The notes beneath the pieces are model-generated. The model saw only the letters and a program-made list of their open reading frames with translations. It was not told the origin of the DNA and made no database searches. A stretch of DNA of 64,000 nucleotides from assembly GCA_023053685.1 (NCBI GenBank), contig JALIGW010000153.1:112501-176500 (forward strand), in the 5' to 3' direction. The stretch's first letter is position 1, and each line of letters begins with the position of its first letter. Positions 55,940-64,000 of the stretch are shown here, one piece after another. The translations under genes and the position numbers were made by a program. The DNA is from Diadophis punctatus similis (lineage: Eukaryota; Chordata; Lepidosauria; Squamata; Dipsadidae).

Positions 55940-56826
55940 CTGGGAGGGGAGAGGAGAGGAAAAGAGAGAGAGAGAGAAAATCAGAAGTAGAGATCCGACA
56001 GCCTTCCGTTTCTTCTCTAGCAATCGACCTGCCCCGTGGGTAGGGAGGGTGCTTTGATCCACACACGAGATACTTGGGGGGAGGGAGCCCTCGAGGCTGA
56101 TTTAAAACAGGCCCTTCTTCGCCTCTTTTCCAGGTTTATTCATTTTATCGATTTATTAAATTTAGATGATGCCCATCTCGGCTGCTGAGCTTGGAAAAAA
56201 GAGCCACTTAGCCGTTAAAAACTTCCCCCGCAAAAAAATTGCAGAACTCGATGGCTTAAAGCTCGGCTATAAAACAGCACGAGACCACCCAGCGTTAAAA
56301 TGCTCCGAAGACCGCTTTTATCTCCCCCCAGCCTTTGAACTTTTCCGGAAACCTGAAATTCATCCCTGCGCAGAATATTTAAACTCCCACTACTTAATTC
56401 CGATAACGTCAGAAGGACGGTGAAGAGAACCAGGGCGAGCTTTTCCGGCACTTGTATCTTCCCAAAATCTCTCTTTTTCCTGGGGTCCAAAACCTCCGAA
56501 GACCCCCTCAAAGAGAAAGAGGAGATTGCGGCTCCCTGCTGCTGCCCCCCCCCCCACGACTCCCCCACCACTTCATGCTGGGGGGGACGGCTGCTCCTGA
56601 GTTTTCGGCCCGACGGCTGGTGGAAATTCATCTCCGTACTTATTGTGGTAGTGGTCCGTTCAGACTGGACGCGAGGAAAGACCCACTCCGTCAGCATCGC
56701 TGCCCCCTCCCCAAAGCAGGAAATGCCTGCACACCAACACAATTGTTTCGCAAGGCAGACACTTCCTAATTGCGGCCCCCGTTATTCCGCCAAAAAAAAA
56801 AAAAGCTGTCGGATAATTCAGGTTAC
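55940..56826 (-). other. short NEK6 intron (0.9 kb)
   Basis: Largely unique. 56150-56420 is non-repetitive and AT-balanced, a possible conserved noncoding block. No repeat family is recognised. Confidence 0.5.
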
Positions 56827-56935
56827 CTCGATGCATCACCCTGCGGGAATGCATGTGTTCCACCGCGCTGCACAACTGCACAAAGTATTTCCAAACGGTC
56901 CGTTCGGGGATGAGCCGTTTCTGCTTCTTAAAATA
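56827..56935 (-). CDS. NEK6: NEK6 coding exon with the HRD catalytic loop
   Basis: The acceptor CTCCCAG is followed by [20 protein letters not shown] and [16 protein letters not shown], then the first base of the Asp codon and donor GTAACC. At 109 nt it enters in phase 0 and exits in phase 1. This is the region from alpha D through alpha E to the catalytic HRD of a NEK6/NEK7-type kinase. It agrees with human NEK6 at every residue as recalled. Counting from the end of the protein puts the Asp at 172, the catalytic Asp of human NEK6, so no residue is gained or lost across the six exons. Confidence 0.98.
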
Positions 56936-57079
56936 CTGGGAGGGGGAAGACAGACAGACAGACAGACAACAACAACAACAAAAAAGACAAATGAAACAAA
57001 ACACACACTGGATGAAAGAAACAGTGCTCGTACACATGAGAGGGGGGAGGGGGAGGGAGGGATAGAGAGAGAAAGAGAG

Positions 57080-58058
57080 AAGGAAAGGAAGGGCAGAGGG
57101 AAGGAAGGAAGGAAGAAGAAAAGGAAGGAAGGAAGGAAGGAAGAAGAAAAGGAGGAAGGAAGGAAGAAGAAAAGGAGGAAGGAAGGAAGAAGAAAAGAAG
57201 GAAGGAAGGAAGGAAGAAGAGAAGAAAAGAAGGAAGGAAGGAAGAAAGGAAGGAAGAAAGGAAGAAGAAAGGAAGGAAGGAAGGAAGAAGGAAGGAAGGA
57301 AGAAAAGAAGGAAGGAAGGAAGAAGAAAAAGAAGAAAGGAAGGAAGGAAAGTAGGAAGGAAGGAAGGAAGAAGAAAAGAAGGAAGGAAGAAGGAAGGAAG
57401 GAAGGAAGAAGGAAGGAAGAAGAAAAGAAGGAAGGAAGAAAAGAAGGAAGGAAGGAAGGAAGGAAGAAGAAAAAGAAGAAAGGAAGGAAGGAAAGTAGGA
57501 AGGAAGGAAGGAAGGAAGAAGAAAAGAAGGAAGGAAGGAAGAAGGAAGGAAGGACGGAAGGAAGGAAGAAGGAAGGAAGAAGAAAAGAAGGAAGGAAGGA
57601 AGGAAGAAAAGAAGGAAGGAAGGAAGAAGGAAGGAAGGAAGGAAGAAGAAAAGAAGGAAGGAAGGAAGAAGGAAGGAAGGAAGAAAAGAAGGAAGGAAGG
57701 AAGAAGAAAAAGAAGAAAGGAAGGAAGGAAAGTAGGAAGGAAGGAAGGAAGAAGAAAAGAAGGAAGGAAGGAAGAAGGAAGGAAGGAAGAAGGAAGGAAG
57801 AAGAAAAGAAGGAAGGAAGGAAGAAAAGAAGGAAGGAAGGAAGGAAGGAAGAAGAAAAAGAAGAAAGGAAGGAAGGAAAGTAGGAAGGAAGGAAGGAAGG
57901 AAGAAGAAAAGAAGGAAGGAAGGAAGAAGGAAGGAAGGACGGAAGGAAGGAAGAAGGAAGGAAGAAGAAAAGAAGGAAGGAAGGAAGGAAGGAAGAAGAA
58001 AAGGAAGGAAGGAAGGAAGAAGAAAAGAAGGAAGGAAGGAAGAAAAGGAAGGAAGGAA
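57080..58058. repeat. GGAA/GAAG polypurine tract, about 1 kb
   Basis: GGAAG and GAAGAAAA words form a repeated 120-190 bp pattern with AGAAAGGAAGGAAGGAAAGT. The 487- and 566-codon frames on the two strands are repeat translations; the - strand one runs on into the NEK6 exon by chance. Confidence 0.97.
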
Positions 58059-58248
58059 GGTATAGATAGATGGATGGTTGGATGGTTGGATGGATGGATG
58101 GATGGATGGATGGATGGATGGATGGATGGATGGATGGATAGATAGATAGTTGGTAGGTAGGTAGGTAGGTAGGTGGATGGATGGATGGATGGATGGATGG
58201 ATGGATGGATGGATGGATGGATGGATAGATAGATAGATAGATAGATGG
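58059..58248. repeat. GGAT tetranucleotide tract
   Basis: (GGAT)n with GGTA and GATA variants, continuous with the preceding GGAA tract. Confidence 0.95.
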
Positions 58249-59014
58249 ATCCCTCTGGCCAAAGTCCCAGAGCCCACCAGGAAAAGGAGTTTTGTCCGTT
58301 CCAGATTTTAACCCCTTTTGCCTGTTCAGACCCCCAGAGCGAGGGGCTCATTAACAGCATTATGGAAACGAAGCTTCAATAGGTTTGACATTTCGGAATG
58401 GACACCCATTATAATTAGCCTTCCTTTTGTTAATTACCTTGCCGAACATATTTAATGCCGGAAAACAACAAATGTCTGCAGAGCTTTGCCTGAGGAACAA
58501 AGGATGTGTGTGTGTTTCTGTGTGCGGGAAGGAGGGAAAAAAAACCCCAAAACCCAGAGTCCTGGATATTCATGGTGGTTATTATCGTCGCCAAGAATCT
58601 TCTCTGTCTGTTTGCAAGCAAGCAGGTTGTTCCGATGATCTCCGCTTTTGTCTACCACTCAGAAAGAGGCTTGGATTGAGTGTGCAAACACGGCGTTAAG
58701 ATCCTGGAGGGAACCTTGGTTGTTGGTGACAAATTAACCCAATCTCTGTGTGTCCGTCCAGTGCTGACCTTAACCCCAAACAATATCCTCTCTGGGAAAT
58801 CCAGAATTCGGCTCTTTAAAAAGTGCACATTTGTGTGGCGTGAATCAACGTGCTTCCAAGTTGCACGTACATTTCTCCAGCACAGACAACGGAGCTGGCC
58901 AAGGCTGCCCCTCTCATGCCCCTCTGCTATTTCCGGGGGGGGGGGTGTTTCCCCAACACTGGTGCAGCTGCCAGCCCAAACTGGGTTAAAAATGAAGTGG
59001 GAAGCTTTGACATC
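58249..59014. other. NEK6 intron, unique sequence
   Basis: No exon or known repeat is recognised; a short (GT)n lies near 58506. Confidence 0.4.
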
Positions 59015-59345
59015 ATGTTTCCCAACCTCGGCACCTTTAAGGTGTGTGGACTTCAACTCCCAAAATTCCCCAACTGGCATTTTAAGATGTGTGGACTTCA
59101 ACTCCCAGAATTCCCCAACTGGCATTTTAAGATGTGTGGACTTCAACTCCCAGAATTCCTCAGCCAGCACTTTTAAGTTGTTCCAAGAACTGAATACAGA
59201 ATAACAAGAGTTGGAAGGGACCTTATAGGTCATCTAGTCTAACCCCCCACCCACGCAGGAGACCCTATATATCATTTCTGACAGATGGCAGTTCCATGTG
59301 TGGACTTCAACTCCCAGAATTCCCCAGTGGGTACTTTTATGATGT
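59015..59345. mobile_element. hAT-type MITE half with internal triplication, plus CR1 fragment
   Basis: The module GTGTGGACTTCAACTCCCAG plus AATTCCCCAACTGGCATTTT appears three times between 59040 and 59180 at about 56-bp spacing. A CR1 3' fragment (59200-59296) follows, then a fourth module copy at 59297-59345. Confidence 0.8.
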
Positions 59346-59459
59346 GTGGAAATGGGATGGGAAGCTGGAACATCGGAAAGTTCCTGGATCTACCATTTAG
59401 GGGGATCCGAGATCACTGAAAGGACCTCCTGCTTTTTGGGACGTGTTCATTTAGTTTTA

Positions 59460-60047
59460 CGAGGGTGAGTCAAAGCGTAATGCCATTTTCTTTAGGAGAG
59501 GTATAATGACCAACAAAGGAACATGTAGCATACATCAAAATGAAGCTGGTCCTCTGTGGATCACATCCCTACTTCTCAAATAGTCACCGTTTCTCTCAAT
59601 AGCAATGTTCCACCTTTGAAGGAGAGCATGTATCCCTGCCTCATAGAATTCTGTTGACTGTTCTTTGAGCCACTTCTTCACTGCAGTTTTCACTTCCTCG
59701 TCACTGGAATAATAATCCTCCATACTCACCAGATTTAGCGCCTTCAGACTATCATCTCTTCGGCCCCATAAAAGAGGGTTTGAGAGGCAAACATTATTCC
59801 AGTGACGAGGAAGTGAAAACTGCAGTGAAGAAGTGGCTCAAAGAACAGCCCACAGAATTTTACGAGGCAGGGATACATGCTCTCATTCGAAGGTGGAACA
59901 TTGCTATTGAGAGAAACGGTGACTATGTTGAGAAGTAGGGATGTGATCCACAGAGGACCAGCTTCATTTTGATGTATGCTACATGTTCCTGTGTTGGTCA
60001 TTATACCTGTCCTAAAGAAAATGGCATTACGTTTTGACTCACCCTCT
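59460..60047. mobile_element. fold-back mariner element, 588 bp
   Basis: The ends CGAGGGTGAGTCAAAGCGTA and TACGTTTTGACTCACCCTCT are inverted, with TA at 59458-59459 and 60048-60049. On the - strand 59729-59535 and on the + strand about 59717-59940, the same mariner transposase C-terminus is read in opposite directions (SDEEVKTAVKKWLKEQ, EAGIHAL, WNIAIERNGDY). The + copy also has SPDLAPSDYHLFGPIKEG, the segment with the third catalytic Asp. The element has no full transposase. Confidence 0.9.
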
Positions 60048-60299
60048 TAGCAAAAGCAAGTGTGGTTTATTATATAAGGGGATCTTGCCAATTTTACTGG
60101 TTCACCTAGTATTCTATTTTGAGTTGTTTTCAAAAACAGTCCCCCTCCTTTTATGGCTGGGGCCAAACCACAGAGCCATCTCCACTTCGTATCTATTTTA
60201 ACGTTAAGCCACCACGCTATTATTGGCGGTTTTTATCCATGTCTCTGAGAAGAGCCATCTCAGAGGGAGGTACATGGATATATGTGTGTGTGCGCGCGC

Positions 60300-60304
60300 A
60301 CGTT

Positions 60305-60348
<44 letters not shown>

Positions 60349-60412
60349 CACACATACATACATACATACATACATACATACATACATACATACATACATA
60401 CATACATACACA
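60300..60412. repeat. (GT)n and (CATA)n microsatellite
   Basis: (GT)n at about 60306-60344, then CATA repeats to 60408. Confidence 0.96.
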
Positions 60413-60882
60413 CCATATTTTTCGGAGTATAAGACGCACCTTTTTCCTCCCTAAAAGTGGCTGAAAATTTGGGTGCGTCTTATACTTCGAATGTAGCTTT
60501 TTTTCCCAGCCCTAACTAGGTGCTAACAGATTTCCCCAGCTCTTACCTTGCAGGCTTTTTCATTGTTACTCTCTCCAAAGAATGTTTTTCCAGCCCTAAG
60601 TCTTTGCAGAATTTTTTTTCATTGCTCTACTTGCTCCGAATAAGTTTTTTTCTAGCCCTAACCAGGTGCTAACTATCTTCCCAGCTCTTACTGGCTTGCA
60701 GGCTCTTTCATTGTTACTCTCTCAGAAGAAGGTTTTTTTAACTCCTAACCAGGGGATAAAATAATGTGCTGAAACTGACCAGACTAAGGACGCTAGCGAG
60801 ATGAATACCTGGTAGGCAGATTTCCCCCCCCCTATTTTCCTCCCCCAAAACTAAGGTGTGTCTTATACTCCGAAAAATATGG
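60413..60882. mobile_element. mariner-type MITE, 470 bp, in a microsatellite
   Basis: The ends are CCATATTTTTCGGAGTATAA and ATACTCCGAAAAATATGG, with TA at the right flank and CA at the left. It lies between CATA repeats and (CA)n (60885-60916). The interior has about 130-bp partial repeats around CCAGCCCTAACTAGGTGC and CTAGCCCTAACCAGGTGC. Confidence 0.85.
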
Positions 60883-60916
<34 letters not shown>

Positions 60917-60917
<1 letters not shown>

Positions 60918-61339
60918 AAAGTTGTGCCTGAGGTTTCCAAGCAACCCCTTTCTGGGTCATCAGCAGAGGGTAGATGGTTCAAGACCACACAGGCATTCTA
61001 AAACGCAACCTACTCCATGACATTGTTGGAGGAGAAGAAAGTCTAGGTGTTATTTACTAAAAATGGTGGGTTTGCTCTCGCTGAAGTATCTAGAGAAGAC
61101 GACTCCAGACCACAATTAGCAATCTTCTTAAATGTCATGTCCAAAAAGATTTCCCTGACATTTAACAGTAAAGCCCCCTTTTCTCCGGTGGGTAGTATAG
61201 TTAGCAACCCCAAGTTATACCAGTTTTATAATGCTCATAAATAAGGAGAGCAACAGAGACTCAGCTAAACAGGGTCTGGGTTCGGCGAGTACGTGAATGT
61301 GTTTTCCAGCTGCTCGCAACTTCTGCTGAACATTTTGGC
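60917..61339. other. NEK6 intron, unique sequence
   Basis: No exon or known repeat is recognised. Confidence 0.4.
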
Positions 61340-62690
61340 TTGGAAGGAAGGAAGGAAGGAAGGAAGGAAGGAAGGAAGGAAGGAAGGAAGGAAGGAAGGA
61401 AGGAAGGAAGGAAGGAAGGAAGGAAGGAAGGAAGGAAGGAAGGAAGATGGAAATGACAGGGAAGGAAGGAAGGAAGGAAGGAAGGAAGGAAGGAAGGAAG
61501 GAAGGAAGGAAGGAAGGAAGGAAGGAAGGAAGAATAACCTGGGTGAATTAAGAGAAGGAAGAAGGATGGGAGGGAGGGAGGGAAGGAAGGAAGGAAGGAG
61601 ATGGAAATGACAGGGAGGGAGGGAGGGAAGGAGGGAGGAAGGAAGGGAGAGAGGGAGGGAGATATGACAAATATCCTGGGTGCAAATTAAGAGAAGGAAG
61701 GAGGGAGGTAGGGAGGAGATGAGATGGAAATGACAGGGAGGTGGGAAGGGAGAGAGGGAGGTATGAAAAATATCCTGGGTGTGAATTAAGAGAAGGAAGA
61801 AGGAGGGAGGGAGGAAGGAAGGAAGGAAGGAAGGAAGGAAGAAGATGGAAATGACAGGGAGGGAGGGAGGGAGGGAGAGAGGGAGGTATGAAAAATATCC
61901 TGGGTGTGAATTAAGAGAAGGAAGAAGGGAGGGAGGGAGGGAGGAGATGAGATGGAAATGACAGGGAGGTGGGAAGGGAGAGAGGGAGGTATGAAAAATA
62001 TCCTGGGTGTGAATTAAGAGAAGGAAGAAGGAGGGAGGGAGGGAGGGAGGGAGGGAGGGAGGGAGGGAGGAAGGAAGATGGAAATGACAGGGAGGGAGGG
62101 AGGGAGAGAGGGAGGTATGAAAAATATCCTGGGTGTGAATTAAGAGAAGGAAGAAGGATGGAGGGAGGGAGGAAGGAAGGAAGAAAGGAAGGAAGGAAGA
62201 AGATGGAAATGACAGGGAGGGAGGGAGGTGGGAAGGGAGAGAGGGAGGTATGAAAAATATCCTGGGTGTGAATTAAGAGAAGGAAGAAGGAGGGAGGGAG
62301 GGAGGGAGGAAGGAAGGAAGGAAGGAAGAAGATGGAAATGACAGGGAGGGAGGGAGGGAGGGAGGGAGGGAGGAAGGAAGGAAGGAAGGAAGGAAGAAGA
62401 TGGAAATGACAGGGAGGGAGGGAGGTGGGAAGGGATAGAGGGAGGTATGAAAAATATCCTGGGTGTGAATTAAGAGAAGGAAGAAGGAGGGAGGGAGGGA
62501 GGAAGAAAGGAAGGAAGGAAGAAGATGGAAATGACAGGGAGGGAGGGAGGGAGGGAGAGAGGGAGGTATGAAAAATATCCTGGGTGTGAATTAAGAGAAG
62601 GGAGGAGGGAGGGAGGGAGGAAGGAAGGAAGGAGATGGAAATGACAGGGAGGAAGGGAGGGAGGGAGGAGATGGAAATGACAGGGAGGAA
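61340..62690. repeat. GGAA tract and 100-200 bp minisatellite
   Basis: (GGAA)n at 61340-61535 is followed by about nine copies of a unit with GATGGAAATGACAGGGAGGG and AAAAATATCCTGGGTGTGAA plus TTAAGAGAAGGAAGAAGG. TCCTGGGT occurs near 61674, 61770, 61898, 61999, 62126, 62258, 62456 and 62577. Unit length varies with the purine stretches. Confidence 0.95.
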
Positions 62691-62757
62691 GAGAGTGAGT
62701 GAGTGAGTGAGTGAGTGAGTGAGTGAGTGAGTGAGTGAGTGAGTGAGTGAGTGAGTG
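62691..62757. repeat. (GTGA)n microsatellite
   Basis: About 16 uninterrupted GTGA units ending 40 bp from a NEK6 splice donor. Confidence 0.97.
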
Positions 62758-62798
62758 ATGGGAGGGGAGGGGATCCCAAACCTTCAAGCTGACCTCAC

Positions 62799-62909
62799 CT
62801 TAATCATCTGAGAAAGATCACCAGCATCTGCAAGCTCCAGTACAATGTTCAGTTCGTTGTCTTCGATAAACGAATCCAAATACTTGATTATGTTGGGATG
62901 ATTCAATTG
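62799..62909 (-). CDS. NEK6: NEK6 coding exon, kinase N-lobe to hinge
   Basis: NEK6 is a serine/threonine kinase of mitosis. It is activated downstream of NEK9 and acts on spindle proteins such as Eg5. The acceptor TTGACAG is followed by [20 protein letters not shown] and [17 protein letters not shown], then donor GTGAGG. It is 111 nt, phase 0 to phase 0, corresponding to human residues 99-135. It includes the hinge ELADAGDL and Tyr108, the residue that blocks the active site in the autoinhibited form. The six exons here encode residues 99 to 313. Exons for the N-terminus, the Gly-rich loop and the ATP-binding Lys are beyond the window. Confidence 0.97.
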
Positions 62910-63183
62910 CTGTCAAAGCAGAAGGGAGAAGAGGCTGCCTGAATGAAAGGACACCTGAGAAGCACCGAAGAAGTCAAGAGCCTGAGACCCAACCCAAGGA
63001 GAACCCTTGAAGTGGAAGAGACGGTTCAGGCGATGGAAAAGCCCAAAGGAAGTAACCTCGATAGACGTTTCTCCAGCCTCACCAACCCAATGTAGGGAAT
63101 TCATTCACCGCTCTCTGGATCACTGACTCCACTACCCAACTGGGGAAGCTCTTCAGATGTTTCTCCTAACCTTCGAGGGACGT
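62910..63183 (-). other. NEK6 intron, unique sequence
   Basis: No exon or repeat is recognised. The preceding NEK6 exon is not within the window. Confidence 0.4.
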
Positions 63184-63822
63184 TGTTCTGGCCCAGCCTT
63201 AGCAGAAGCAAGAAACAGACCCCTTGGCACGAAAAACCCCTCTTTATTTATAATCTCTTGTGAATTAATGGCATTCACCCACCGAAAAATCCAAGCAAGA
63301 GTCCTTCAAGGAGTTAACTGCAGTAACAGACCTTATCAGTTCCTTGTGATAATTGCCAGGCCGTGAGCTCCCAGCCGAAAGGCTGCCAATTAAGTTCTGG
63401 CAAGCAGTCTCTGTGGCATGAAACACCATAAGCAAAATCTTCAGAAATACGAACTGTTGTCTCCTACGACAACCACTCCCCTTTCCTTCTATTTATTCCC
63501 CAGCCAGGGAGGGGCCATTCAGTGTCCACTTGTGCTTTGCTTCCCAAGTTGACTCCTTGTCCTCCGTTGTTCTCCTCTCCTAACTGCTCTGCGCATACGC
63601 GCATCTGGAACAGGCCCCAGCTGTTCTTCCTCCTCACTCATAGCAGCCTCCAAAGGCAGCTGCCTCTCCCGTGGCTGGGAAATGCCGGACGGCCCTGGCT
63701 CCATCTCTGCGTCCGACGCTGAGCATCCATCAGAGCCTTCCACAGGCTCCAGAACTGGCCCAAGTTCCTCCCGAACCTCCTCATCATCCGAGTCTGCCGC
63801 TGGCAGCTGGCGGGCCACAACA
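63184..63822 (-). mobile_element. solo LTR-like element, copy 4
   Basis: On the - strand it begins TGTTGTGGCCCGCCAGCTGC and ends GGCTGGGCCAGAACA. The flanks GACGT and GACCT match at 4 of 5. The shared acidic frame is open on the - strand from the element start to 63519 (ADSDDEEVREELGPVLEPVE near the start, basic VRRGEQRRTRSQLG tail). Same stop position as copy 2, no ATG at the start. Confidence 0.87.
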
Positions 63823-64000
63823 GACCTTTTCTAGCTCCTAAGGAAGCATCTTCCATTCCTCTTGACAGGCCTTCATCTCTAGCACCCGGTTGCCAACCTA
63901 GTTGGCATCCTTCAAACTTTGATCAAAGCCGAATAAAGAAGAAGGATGACTCCGCCTCTTGTAAAAACAATACCGGGGTTCAGGCGGCTTCAATTTGCAT
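63823..64000. other. NEK6 intron, unique sequence to window end
   Basis: Nothing recognised. Confidence 0.4.

Noticed and set aside
56420..58360. Open frames of 487, 449 and 566 codons on both strands
   Set aside because: They are Lys/Glu/Arg or Ser/Phe/Leu translations of the GGAA tract; the real coding part is only the NEK6 exon at 56827-56935.
62910..64000. Search for the preceding NEK6 exon
   Set aside because: No match to the segment before [10 protein letters not shown]; the long - strand frame here belongs to the LTR-like element.

Overview
This window is vertebrate nuclear DNA, most likely from an advanced snake. The evidence is GT-AG split genes with kilobase introns, sauropsid CR1 LINE 3' ends next to long AATAG pentamer tracts, long GATA tracts, tRNA-derived SINEs with a BovB-like tail, and many nonautonomous hAT and mariner-type elements. 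The AATAG and CR1 association is a known snake feature; the species assignment is inference. No bacterial, plasmid or CRISPR content is seen.

Two protein genes can be read with certainty, both by exon. On the + strand are the last three coding exons of PSMB7 (proteasome beta-2/Z subunit) at 10290-10348, 27907-28058 and 30364-30475, with a poly(A) signal at 30568. On the - strand are the last six coding exons of NEK6 (NIMA-related kinase 6) at 62799-62909, 56827-56935, 55832-55939, 49521-49615, 39838-39951 and 33658-33768. All frames and phases join without a break and every splice site seen is GT-AG. The genes converge tail to tail, as in human 9q33.3. The 5' exons of both lie outside the window: PSMB7 to the left, NEK6 to the right. 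The two proteins are not known to share a pathway.

Layout: 1-10289 is a PSMB7 intron filled with AATAG and GATA microsatellites, a 71-bp minisatellite, CR1 and hAT pieces. 10349-27906 is a 17.6 kb PSMB7 intron with SINEs, CR1, L1, a solo LTR and mariner and hAT elements. 28059-30363 is the last PSMB7 intron. 30476-31840 holds the PSMB7 3' end, a hAT insertion and the intergenic gap. 31840-33657 is the probable NEK6 3' UTR. 33769-62798 holds NEK6 introns with CR1/AATAG tracts, purine-rich tracts, four fold-back or inverted structures and more hAT and LTR copies. 62910-64000 is a NEK6 intron with another solo LTR.

The most unusual patterns are: (1) six hAT-type insertions into CR1 copies that fall at only two equivalent CR1 positions; (2) an LTR family with a shared open acidic frame running from its first bases; (3) a composite block of about 520 bp present twice in inverted orientation 26 kb apart; (4) repeats reaching within 20-60 bp of splice sites or poly(A) sites of both genes; (5) a perfect 45-bp-arm palindrome inside an L1 fragment. 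Apart from the listed exons, almost all open frames over 60 codons are repeat translations.
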